The notes beneath the pieces were generated by a model. It was not told the DNA's origin and made no database searches. It was given only the letters and a program-made list of their open reading frames with translations. Positions 14,508 to 21,727 of a stretch of DNA of 33,854 bases are shown here, piece by piece. The number at the start of each line of letters is the position of its first letter. The stretch's first letter is position 1. Both the position numbers and the translations under genes were made by a program. The stretch is from positions 1 to 33,854 of the forward strand of contig NZ_JAHBBH010000026.1 of assembly GCF_019331735.1 (NCBI RefSeq), written 5' to 3'. Source of the DNA: Bifidobacterium miconis (lineage in GTDB: Bacteria; Actinomycetota; Actinomycetes; Actinomycetales; Bifidobacteriaceae).

Positions 14508-16583
14508 ATGCTCGGAAGCAACAACGCAACCCGCGAATTCAGCAAGCCCAACACCAAGGTCAGGGTCAAGCGCTGGTCGAGCATGAGCATCGGCACGCGC
14601 ATCTCCGTCATCGTCATCGCGCTGCTCGCGCTGGCCGCGATCTTCGCGTCCGTCGTGACCCCGCACAACCCCACCGAAATCACCCTCAGCTATCAGGCGC
14701 CCACCGCCGACCACTGGTTCGGCACCGACAACCTCGGCCGCGACGTCTTCTCCCGCGTCATCTACGGCGCACGGTACTCGCTGGTCATCGGCCTGAGCTC
14801 CATCGCGTTCGCCCTCGTCGTCGGCTCCGTCATCGGCGCCGTGGCCGCGGTCTCGCGCACCTGGGTGTCCGAAATCATCATGCGACTGATCGACGTGGTC
14901 ATGTCCGTGCCGACCATCGCGCTCGCCGCCGTGTTCGTCTCCATCCTCGGACAGTCGATGATCGGCATCATCATCTCCATCGGCGTGCTGTACGTGCCGC
15001 AGGTGGCCCGCATCGTGCGCGCCAACATCATCAGCGAATACGGCAAGGACTACGTGCGCGCGGTGATCGTCTCCGGCGCACGCGCGCCGTGGATCCTGGT
15101 CAAGCACGTCACGCGCAACATCGCGGCCCCCGTCATGGTCTTCACCACGCTGTCCGTGGCCGACGCGATCGTGTTCGAGGCGTCCCTGTCGTTCATCAAC
15201 GCGGGCATCCCCGAGCCGACCCCGACCTGGGGCAACATCCTGTCCTCCGCCAAGGCCGGCGTGCTCTACGGCTACTGGTGGCAGGCCATGTTCCCGGGCC
15301 TGGCGATCATGATCACCGTGCTGTGCCTGAACATCCTGTCCGAGGGCATCACCGACGCCATGGTGGCCGCGCCCACCGCCCCCATCCAGCAGAGCGAGGA
15401 GGGCAGGGAGCTCAGCCGCAAGGAGGACCGCCTGCTCGTGGACCCGGTGGCCGCCTACGCCGCCCAGAAGGAAAGCCTCGACCGGCGTCTCGCGCAGCTG
15501 CGCGAGGCCGAGCTCAAGCGCAAGGACCGCTTCATCCCGCTGTCCCAAGCCAAGCCGGTCATCGAAGTGCGCGACCTGTGCATCAAGTTCCCGCGCCACG
15601 GCGACGTGAACGTGGTCGACCACCTGTCCTTCGCCGTGCGCGCCGGGCAGACCATGGGCTTGGTGGGCGAGTCCGGCTGCGGCAAGTCCATCACCTCGCT
15701 GGCCATCATGGGCCTGCTCGACCCGCGCGCCGAGATCAGTGGCGAGATCCTGTTCGACGGCAAGAACCTCGTGGGCATGAGTCCCAAGGAGCACAACGCC
15801 CTGCGCGGACACGAGATCGCCATGATCTATCAGGACGCGCTCTCCAGCCTCAACCCGTCCATGCTCATCAAGGCGCAGATGAAGCAGTTGACCAAGCGCG
15901 GTGGCACCCGCACCGCCGAGGAGCTGCTCGAACTGGTGGGCCTCGACCCGAAGCGCACGCTGGAGTCCTATCCGCACGAACTGTCCGGCGGCCAGCGCCA
16001 GCGCGTGCTCATCGCCATGGCCTTGACCCGCGACCCGAAGCTCATCATCGCCGACGAGCCGACCACCGCGCTCGACGTGACCGTGCAGAAGCAGGTCATC
16101 GACCTGCTCAACGAGCTGCGCGAGAAGCTCGGCTTCGCGATGATCTTCGTCAGCCATGATCTGGCGCTCGTGGCCAAGGTCGCCCACTCGGTGACCGTCA
16201 TGTACGCCGGTCAGGTCGTCGAACAGGCATCCACCAAGGAGATCCTCACCGATCCCCGTCACGAGTACACGCGCGGCCTGCTCGGCTCCGTGACCTCCAT
16301 CGAGGCCGGACAGGGACGCCTCCATCAGGTGCCCGGCACCGTGCCCTCACCGGCCGACTTCCCCAAGGGCGACCGGTTCGCGCCGCGCTCCTCGCACCCG
16401 GACCGCGGACTCGACGTCCACCCGGTCATGAAGCGCGTGCCCGGCACCCAGCACATGGTGGCCTGTCTGCCGGACGACCCGGAGCCCGCGCCGGCGCCCG
16501 CATTCACCTACGACTGGTTCGCACCGACTCCGGAAGTGGCCGCCCGGGAGGCTGCGGAAGCCCTGAAGGGAGCACAGCGATGA
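14508..16583 (+). CDS. Fused ABC transporter permease (DppC type) and ATPase (DppD type)
   Basis: A single 691-residue polypeptide joining two subunits that are usually separate. Residues 1-286 are a DppC-type permease: N-terminal tail, membrane segment about 27-48, 'HWFGTDNLGRDVFSRVIYGAR' loop, further segments, and EAA loop 'EYGKDYVRAVIVSGARAP'. Residues 287-349 are a charged, probably helical linker. From 350 on is a DppD-type ATPase: Walker A GESGCGKS 387-394, signature LSGGQRQR about 492-499, Walker B 'LIIADEPTTALD' about 512-523, H-loop 'FVSHD' about 549, then the oligopeptide/dipeptide C-terminal region lacking the usual full cysteine cluster. The frame is continuous with no sign of a lost stop. 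Start ATG 14508; the stop overlaps the next ATPase gene by ATGA. Confidence 0.93.
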   Translation: MLGSNNATREFSKPNTKVRVKRWSSMSIGTRISVIVIALLALAAIFASVVTPHNPTEITLSYQAPTADHWFGTDNLGRDVFSRVIYGARYSLVIGLSSIAFALVVGSVIGAVAAVSRTWVSEIIMRLIDVVMSVPTIALAAVFVSILGQSMIGIIISIGVLYVPQVARIVRANIISEYGKDYVRAVIVSGARAPWILVKHVTRNIAAPVMVFTTLSVADAIVFEASLSFINAGIPEPTPTWGNILSSAKAGVLYGYWWQAMFPGLAIMITVLCLNILSEGITDAMVAAPTAPIQQSEEGRELSRKEDRLLVDPVAAYAAQKESLDRRLAQLREAELKRKDRFIPLSQAKPVIEVRDLCIKFPRHGDVNVVDHLSFAVRAGQTMGLVGESGCGKSITSLAIMGLLDPRAEISGEILFDGKNLVGMSPKEHNALRGHEIAMIYQDALSSLNPSMLIKAQMKQLTKRGGTRTAEELLELVGLDPKRTLESYPHELSGGQRQRVLIAMALTRDPKLIIADEPTTALDVTVQKQVIDLLNELREKLGFAMIFVSHDLALVAKVAHSVTVMYAGQVVEQASTKEILTDPRHEYTRGLLGSVTSIEAGQGRLHQVPGTVPSPADFPKGDRFAPRSSHPDRGLDVHPVMKRVPGTQHMVACLPDDPEPAPAPAFTYDWFAPTPEVAAREAAEALKGAQR

Positions 16584-17425
16584 GCAGCACAACCACCAGC
16601 AACGCCAACGGCAGCGCGACCCCGATCATCGAGCTGCGAGACGCCGAAGTCGTGTTCACCACGCGCGCCGGCACGCTGTTCCATCCCAAAAAGGTGACGG
16701 CGGTCAACAAGGTGAACCTCAAGCTCATGCCCGGACGCACGATCGGCATCGTGGGCGAGTCCGGCTGCGGCAAGTCCACCACGGCCAACGTGATGTGCGG
16801 CCTGCAGTCCGTCACCGGCGGCCACGTGTTCTTCAAGGGGCAGGACGTGACCAAGCGCACCGCCAAGGAGCGCATGGACATCGGCCGCGTGGTCTCCGTG
16901 GTCTTCCAGGATCCGGCCACCGCGCTCAACGCCCGCATGAGCGTGCAGGACCAGCTCATGGACCCGCTCGTGGTGCACAAGCTCGGCGATCCTGCGGCCC
17001 GCCGCAAGCGTGCCTACGAGCTCATCGACATGGTCGGCCTGCCGAAGTCCGCGCTCAACGCGCTGCCGGGGCAGCTCTCCGGCGGCCAGCGGCAGCGCGT
17101 GGCCATCGCCCGCGCGCTCTCGCTCAACCCGGACGCGATCATTGCCGACGAGCCGACCTCCGCGCTGGACGTGTCTGTGCGCGCGCAGATTCTCAATCTG
17201 CTGTCCGACCTGAAGAAGTCGCTCGGACTGTCGATGGTGTTCATCAGCCACGACATCCAGACCGTCCGCTACGTCTCGGACGAAATCGTCGTGATGAACC
17301 ACGGCACCATCGTCGAGCACGGTTTGGCCCGGGATGTGCTGAACAACCCGCAGGACGACTACACGAAACTGCTGTTGGGCGCGGCGCCGTCGCTGCTGCA
17401 TCCGACGCCGGAGGAGTGCATCTGA
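16580..17425 (+). CDS. ABC transporter ATPase, DppF/OppF type
   Basis: A 281-residue ATP-binding subunit. Walker A is GESGCGKS at 59-66, signature 'LSGGQRQRVAIARALSL' from about 166, Walker B 'AIIADEPTSALD' about 186-197, and H-loop 'VFISHD' about 220. 'GTLFHPKKVTAVNKVNLKL' near the N-terminus and the 'DVLNNPQDDYTKLLL' tail are typical of OppF/DppF. It would dimerise with the ATPase half of the preceding fusion. The start ATG overlaps the fusion gene's stop (ATGA). It is short because the C-terminal extension found in many DppF proteins is nearly absent. Confidence 0.93.
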   Translation: MSSTTTSNANGSATPIIELRDAEVVFTTRAGTLFHPKKVTAVNKVNLKLMPGRTIGIVGESGCGKSTTANVMCGLQSVTGGHVFFKGQDVTKRTAKERMDIGRVVSVVFQDPATALNARMSVQDQLMDPLVVHKLGDPAARRKRAYELIDMVGLPKSALNALPGQLSGGQRQRVAIARALSLNPDAIIADEPTSALDVSVRAQILNLLSDLKKSLGLSMVFISHDIQTVRYVSDEIVVMNHGTIVEHGLARDVLNNPQDDYTKLLLGAAPSLLHPTPEECI

Positions 17426-17553
17426 GCGTCGCCGGCGGCGTCCGTGCGGCACCCGGACGTCCGAACCCAATGCTCCATCCCCGAATCCAACCCGACGTCC
17501 CTCATAACGTCCCTCACCGACGAAACGAACATACCAAACACAAGGAAACCATC

Positions 17554-18516
17554 ATGAACACCACTTTCCGCGGCGTGATTCCCCCGGTCGTGACCCCGCT
17601 GACCGCCGACCGCCAGCTCGACCGCGCCAGCTTCAAGCGCTCCATCGACCGTTTGGTCGATGCGGGCGTCAACGGCCTGTTCTTCCTCGGCTCCTCCGGT
17701 GAGGTGGCCTTCAGCACCGACGCCCGTCGCCGCGAGATCATCGAGGCCGCCATCGAGTTCACCGCCGGCCGCGTGCCGGTGCTCGTCGGCTGCATCGACA
17801 CCGAGACCGAGCGCGTCATCGAACACGCCAAGGTGGCCGCCGAACTCGGCGCCGACGCCATCGTGGCCACCGCGCCGTTCTACGCGCTCGGCGGCCTGCC
17901 CGAAATCGAGCACCACTTCCGCCTCATCCACGAGGCCGTGGACCTGCCGCTGTTCGCCTACGACATCCCCGTATGCGTGCACGTCAAGCTGCCCGGCGAC
18001 CTGCTCATCCGCCTCGGCCTCGACGGCGTGCTCGCCGGTGTCAAGGACTCCTCCAACGACGACATCTCCTTCCGCTTCCTGTGCGACGCCAACCGCAAGG
18101 CCGGCCATCCGCTGGTGCTGCTCACCGGTCAGGAGGTCGTCGTGGACGGCGCGTACATGGCCGGCGCCGACGGCAGCGTGCCGGGCTTGGGCAATGTGGA
18201 GTGCACCGGCTACGTGCGCATGTGGCGGGCCTATGAGGCCGGCGACTGGGCCACCGTGCGCGCCGAGCAGGACAAGCTCGCCGCGCTGATGAACATCGTG
18301 AACGTCACCTCCGGCGTCTCCGGCTTCGGCGCCGGCGTGGGCGCGTTCAAGACCGCCATGGCACTGCTCGGCGTGTTCGAGACCAACCAGATGCCCAATC
18401 CGGTGCGCGCGCTGACGGGCGCGAACGTGGAGGCCGTGGCCGGCGTGCTGCGTGAATGCGGCCTGGAACCGGTGCGCACCGCCGAGGAGGTGAGCGCCTC
18501 CACCGTAATCGACTGA
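17554..18516 (+). CDS. nanA: N-acetylneuraminate lyase (DHDPS/NanA family)
   Basis: Cleaves N-acetylneuraminate to ManNAc and pyruvate. A 320-residue TIM-barrel class I aldolase with 'GVIPPVVTPLTADRQLD' at the N-terminus, the pyruvate-binding 'LGSSGE' near residues 46-51, the catalytic tyrosine in 'LFAYDIPV' (about 137) and the Schiff-base lysine in 'GVKDSSND' (about 165). The general fold is shared with dihydrodipicolinate synthase and other lyases; the NanA call comes from the adjacent nanK, nanE and importer. The ATG at 17554 has AAGGA 8 nt upstream. The 128-bp leader after the ATPase gene is C/A-rich and holds a direct repeat of ACGTCCCTCA (around 17499-17524). It is the last gene of the transporter operon and convergent with the regulator. 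Confidence 0.88.
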   Translation: MNTTFRGVIPPVVTPLTADRQLDRASFKRSIDRLVDAGVNGLFFLGSSGEVAFSTDARRREIIEAAIEFTAGRVPVLVGCIDTETERVIEHAKVAAELGADAIVATAPFYALGGLPEIEHHFRLIHEAVDLPLFAYDIPVCVHVKLPGDLLIRLGLDGVLAGVKDSSNDDISFRFLCDANRKAGHPLVLLTGQEVVVDGAYMAGADGSVPGLGNVECTGYVRMWRAYEAGDWATVRAEQDKLAALMNIVNVTSGVSGFGAGVGAFKTAMALLGVFETNQMPNPVRALTGANVEAVAGVLRECGLEPVRTAEEVSASTVID

Positions 18517-18597
18517 GTCCAAACCGCTGGCGCCGACCGGATTGACGGCTCGGCGGCCGGTATTCGTTTCCTTCCTTTTCTGTTCTCCTCCAATGCA

Positions 18598-18641
18598 AAG
18601 GCGGGGTCGGTTCCGGAAATGTCCGGAGCCGACCCCGCCTT
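18598..18641. terminator. Bidirectional hairpin between nanA and the regulator
   Basis: AAGGCGGGGTCGG (18598-18610) pairs perfectly with CCGACCCCGCCTT (18629-18641), and TCCGGA occurs twice in the loop so it can pair internally. It lies at the convergent junction, 82 bp after nanA and 82 bp before the regulator's stop codon. Confidence 0.75.
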
Positions 18642-18722
18642 GTGACGCGTACGGGATGCGCGTCGGACGCGGAATGAAGAGGAATGAAAGCGGTGGAAGC
18701 GAGCGGGAGGATAGCGGGAGGA

Positions 18723-19577
18723 TTACTCGTCGCCGTCCTCGATGCGCTGCCGAAGGATGGATTCGATGGGCTCGTAGTGGTCGACGACGGCCTGGCGATA
18801 CGCCTCGACGTCGCCGGCCAGCGCGGCGTCGAGCATGCGGCGGTGGGCCGATGCGGTGCGGTCGAGCTCGCTGGACACCGGCAGCCCGAGTTGGGGGAGC
18901 ACCGCCATGTGGACCAGCCAGAGGGACCGGACCATCTGCTTGACGATGGTGTTGCCGATCGAGTCGAGAATGCCCATGTGGAAGTCGATGTCCAGCGCGA
19001 GGAAGGTTTTGCCGTCTTTCGCGGTGGCGGTCATGGAATCGGCGAGCTCCATGAGATGGGGCTGCTCGCTGTTCGCCAGGGAGGCCACCACCTCGTCGGC
19101 GCAGCCGAGGTCCAGGAACCGGCGCAGCTGGACCACGTCCTGCAGGTCGGCGAAGTTCTTGCCCACGGACACCATGGAACGGAAGGCGAGCGTCTCCACC
19201 ATCGGGTCCAGGGACAGCGACCCGACGAACGTGCCCTTGCCGTGCTCCACCTTGACGATGTTCAGCGCCTCGAGCTTGCGCACGGCCTCGCGCACCGAGG
19301 ATCGGGAGGCTCCGATCGTGTCGCACAGCTGCGCTTCGGTCGGCAGCACGTCGCCGGGCTGCAGGTGTTCGTGCAGGATATAGGACTTGATGGCGTCCAT
19401 CGTCTCGTCGCAGCGGCTGCGCGCGGAGACGGTGGGCGCGTGCTGCAACGAGAGGCGGGCCAGCATCGCCAGTTCCTGCTGGGTGTAGTCGCCCAAGACT
19501 TCGTCGCCCGGTGTCTGGGTGCGGTTCCCGGTCTGGTCCGGCGTTTTGAGTGCGGCCGAACCGGATGGGTTGCTCAT
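18723..19577 (-). CDS. nanR: GntR/FadR-family regulator of the sialate genes
   Basis: A 284-residue FadR-type repressor. After an N-terminal extension of about 65 residues, the winged HTH has 'LQPGDVLPTEAQLCDTIGASRSSVREAVRKLEAL' (about residues 80-115) and 'VKVEHGKGTFVG'. The FCD effector domain follows, with the metal-binding pattern D-x3-H in 'LDIDFHMGIL', His in 'SAHRRML' and His in 'VVDHYEPIE'. The effector is probably a pathway sugar phosphate or sialate, not readable from sequence. ATG 19577 was chosen for AAGGAG 7 nt upstream; the upstream ATG at 19688 lies in the leader and has no such site. The palindromes at 8579, 11491 and possibly 19848 are the likely operators. It is convergent with nanA and completes the locus. 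Confidence 0.85.
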   Translation of the reverse strand: MSNPSGSAALKTPDQTGNRTQTPGDEVLGDYTQQELAMLARLSLQHAPTVSARSRCDETMDAIKSYILHEHLQPGDVLPTEAQLCDTIGASRSSVREAVRKLEALNIVKVEHGKGTFVGSLSLDPMVETLAFRSMVSVGKNFADLQDVVQLRRFLDLGCADEVVASLANSEQPHLMELADSMTATAKDGKTFLALDIDFHMGILDSIGNTIVKQMVRSLWLVHMAVLPQLGLPVSSELDRTASAHRRMLDAALAGDVEAYRQAVVDHYEPIESILRQRIEDGDE

Positions 19578-19667
19578 GATGCGCTCCTTGTCTTGTTCGC
19601 CCTTGCGGGGGTACGACGTTGTTGTTGCACTGATTGCCGCCGTTCCCCTCGGCGGGCTTGTATGAAC

Positions 19668-19716
19668 CACAATAGTGCGCAAACACAACGCACGACCAGG
19701 TCTTGCGCCTATTGTG
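19668..19716 (-). promoter_or_regulatory. Inverted repeat upstream of the GntR/FadR regulator
   Basis: CACAATAGTGCGCAA (19668-19682) faces TTGCGCCTATTGTG (19703-19716), a 14-bp match with one inserted base, centred about 115 bp upstream of the regulator start. It differs from the CAGACGTCTG operators, so a second regulator, or an mRNA leader hairpin, is possible. The minus-strand arm contains a TATTGT hexamer that could serve as -10. Confidence 0.5.
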
Positions 19717-19844
19717 ATACATTTTGGGCCGGCGGAAGATTCTGCCGGGTTCCATCGGGGAGGTGTTGTCCGGTGCTGGCCGCGGCGAAGCGCCGTCCGC
19801 CCTGCGGGCGTGTGCCGGTCAGGCGTTGACGACTCTGCGCTGAT

Positions 19845-19873
19845 TGATCAGACATCTGACAACTACTATCGTA
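19845..19873 (+). promoter_or_regulatory. Orphan promoter with third sialate-type operator (site 3)
   Basis: On the plus strand, -35 TTGATC (19845-19850), exactly 17 bp, then -10 TATCGT (19868-19873). TCAGACATCTGA (19848-19859) is a two-base variant of the site 1 core TCAGACGTCTGA and overlaps the -35, close to the arrangement of site 2. No plus-strand gene follows; the transcript would run into a 17-bp hairpin and then antisense to the phosphoesterase. Alternatively the site regulates the GntR gene from 270 bp upstream. Confidence 0.5.
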
Positions 19874-19883
19874 CCATGACATG

Positions 19884-19924
19884 CATGGAAGCCGCGCGGC
19901 CCGTATTGCCGCGCAGCTTCCATG
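19884..19924. terminator. Strong hairpin downstream of the phosphoesterase
   Basis: A 17-bp stem with one mismatch (19884-19900 with 19908-19924; CATGGAAGCC... with ...AGCTTCCATG) and a 7-nt loop. No U-tract follows in either direction. It is either the phosphoesterase terminator (minus strand) or the first structure in any RNA started at the orphan promoter 19845-19873. Confidence 0.55.
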
Positions 19925-19983
19925 CCCGGTCGGTCGCCATGATCGTCGCCGGTCGCCGTTTATCGTTGTCTCGTCGGTCGCCG

Positions 19984-21444
19984 TTACCGTCGGCGCGCCG
20001 ACGATATGCCGCGACTCTTGCCGGCCCGCAGCGCGGCGCGCACGATCGCCGCGAACGCGGCCGTCGTGCCGATCGCGACGCCGGCGAACACCTGCGGCCG
20101 GCGCAGCTCGTTGCGCAGGCTCACTGCGCCGGTCACGCAATGGTCCTCGAAGAACACGCGCAGTTCGTTGCCCGAATAACGGCCGACCAGCTCGCCCCAC
20201 GTGAGCATGCGCGTCACGTACAGCTGCGGATCGTCCTCGCGGAATTCGAACAGGCGCACGCCGCGGTAGCGCGACTTCGGGCCGTAGCATTCGAAGCCGC
20301 AGGTCGGCGCATAGCCGAGATCGATGCCGTCGACGTGCCCGACGAACGAATTCTTGTGGTCGTGGCCGCAGAACAGCGCGAAATAGCCGCCCGCGCGACG
20401 CATCGCGTCCACTTCGCCCACGTTCTCGTCCGCGCAGCCGATCGCCTCGCCGAGCCGCGAACCCGGCCGGCACACCTCGTGGTTGAGCACGTAGCAGTGG
20501 CCCGCGTAGTTGCGCGCGCCCTCCACCGCGTTCGGCGTCCACGCGGGCACTTCCTTGAGGCAGTCGTAGAACTCCTGCGGCGGGATGTGCTGGAAGGCGA
20601 TCGTCGGCACCGGCTTGCCGTCGCCGTTGCGCTCCGCCAACTCGCGCTGCACGTCACCCAGCCACGCGACCGCCTCGTCGCTCGGCGTGCCGTAGCCGTC
20701 GGAGTCGGCCAGATCGAGCCCGCGCGAATTGGCGACGTAGCGCGGGTACTGCGCGTCGTTTTCCTCCGGCTTGCCCGCGTAGTCGCCGGAGTTGATCAGC
20801 GTCACGCTCATCGCGACGCGGCCGGAGCCGTCGGACGATTCGACCGGCAGCGCGAACGTCCCCGGCTCGATGGCGAGCTCGCTCGCGCCCGGCTTCGGGT
20901 TCATGCAGCCCGGATACTCGCGGTAGATGTCGTCCTGTTCGTCGGCGAGGATGCCGCACTGGAAGTCGTGGTTGCCGTACGTCGCGGCGAACGGCACGCC
21001 GGCCTTGATCGCGGGGGAGAGGAACGCGCTGAACGTGTCGCGCACCTTCTGCCGGGTGTCGTCGAGCAGGTCGTCGAGCGTGACGACGTCCTCGGACGGC
21101 GGCAGGTCGGGGTTGCGCCGGGCGGCGATGCGTCGCTTGACGCCCTGCAGCTTCGCCTCGACTTCGGTGACCAGACGCACCTTCGCGCCCGGGTTTTCGC
21201 CGCGGCGGCGCAGGAACGTGTCGATGTAGGCGGGGTCGTAGCCGCGGATCTGGTCGCCGGTGAAGACGATGAGGTCCGGATCGGCGGCCTTGATCGCGGC
21301 CTCGATCATGCGGATCGTGTCGGGCTTGACGTTCGGGCCGTCCTGGATGTCGGCCATTTGCAGGATGCGGAAGCTGCCGTCGCGGCGGAATCGCAGCGGG
21401 GTGTGCGCGGCCGGCGACTGCTGGGTTTTGGGGGAGCGTGTCAT
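19984..21444 (-). CDS. Calcineurin-like metallophosphoesterase with C-terminal membrane segment
   Basis: A 486-residue protein of the calcineurin-like phosphoesterase superfamily. The five metal/active-site blocks are present: 'ILQMADIQDGP' (block 1, with Q where many members have H), 'DLIVFTGDQIRG', 'FAATYGNHDF', 'IAFQHIPPQEF' and 'ALFCGHDHKNSF'. An insert of about 60 residues after block 2 is charged. The last 35 residues contain a hydrophobic stretch 'VFAGVAIGTTAAFAAIVRAAL', likely one membrane segment, so the enzyme may be tail-anchored. There is no N-terminal signal peptide. The start is uncertain: 21444, 21453 and 21534 are all in-frame ATG codons without good ribosome sites. Substrate is unknown. 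The gene lies between the sialate locus and leuA and looks like part of the ancestral background. Confidence 0.85.
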   Translation of the reverse strand: MTRSPKTQQSPAAHTPLRFRRDGSFRILQMADIQDGPNVKPDTIRMIEAAIKAADPDLIVFTGDQIRGYDPAYIDTFLRRRGENPGAKVRLVTEVEAKLQGVKRRIAARRNPDLPPSEDVVTLDDLLDDTRQKVRDTFSAFLSPAIKAGVPFAATYGNHDFQCGILADEQDDIYREYPGCMNPKPGASELAIEPGTFALPVESSDGSGRVAMSVTLINSGDYAGKPEENDAQYPRYVANSRGLDLADSDGYGTPSDEAVAWLGDVQRELAERNGDGKPVPTIAFQHIPPQEFYDCLKEVPAWTPNAVEGARNYAGHCYVLNHEVCRPGSRLGEAIGCADENVGEVDAMRRAGGYFALFCGHDHKNSFVGHVDGIDLGYAPTCGFECYGPKSRYRGVRLFEFREDDPQLYVTRMLTWGELVGRYSGNELRVFFEDHCVTGAVSLRNELRRPQVFAGVAIGTTAAFAAIVRAALRAGKSRGISSARRR

Positions 21445-21658
21445 GCGTCCCATTGAACCGTGCCGCGGCGGCCTGCGCCGGACGATGCGTGCGATCCGCG
21501 CGGAAGCCTCACGTTTGCGTTGCGTTCGGTTCATGTTGCGTATGATTCGCGCCGCCCGCCGATCGCTTCCGTATCCGCCCGTGTTGCTGTCCGTATGCTC
21601 CAAATGCCGGAATTACGGCGATTTGCCGGTGTCGGGCCGGTATGATGGAAGGTTGTAC

Positions 21659-21727
21659 ATGTTACGTACGCGTAAACGATACGGCCGGGCTGAACCACCG
21701 GCGCAATTCCAAGAAAAGGAGGAGTGA
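21659..21727 (+). CDS. Possible 22-codon leader ORF overlapping the leuA start
   Basis: ATG 21659 begins a 22-codon frame rich in Arg, Lys and Glu, with GGAAGG 6 nt upstream, whose TGA shares an A with the leuA ATG (TGATG). A TATGAT -10-like hexamer lies at 21641-21646, but then the leader would start within a few bases of this ATG. It has only one leucine codon, so it is not a classical leucine attenuator. It may be spurious. Confidence 0.25.
   Translation: MLRTRKRYGRAEPPAQFQEKEE

Noticed and set aside
14508..16583. Permease-ATPase fusion as a sequencing error
   Set aside because: The frame is continuous, the linker has a coherent charged helical composition, and no short overlap or alternative start is visible at the ATPase beginning.
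17359..19755. 798-codon minus-strand frame across nanA and the GntR gene
   Set aside because: No domain is recognisable, and it conflicts with nanA on the other strand and with the real GntR frame.
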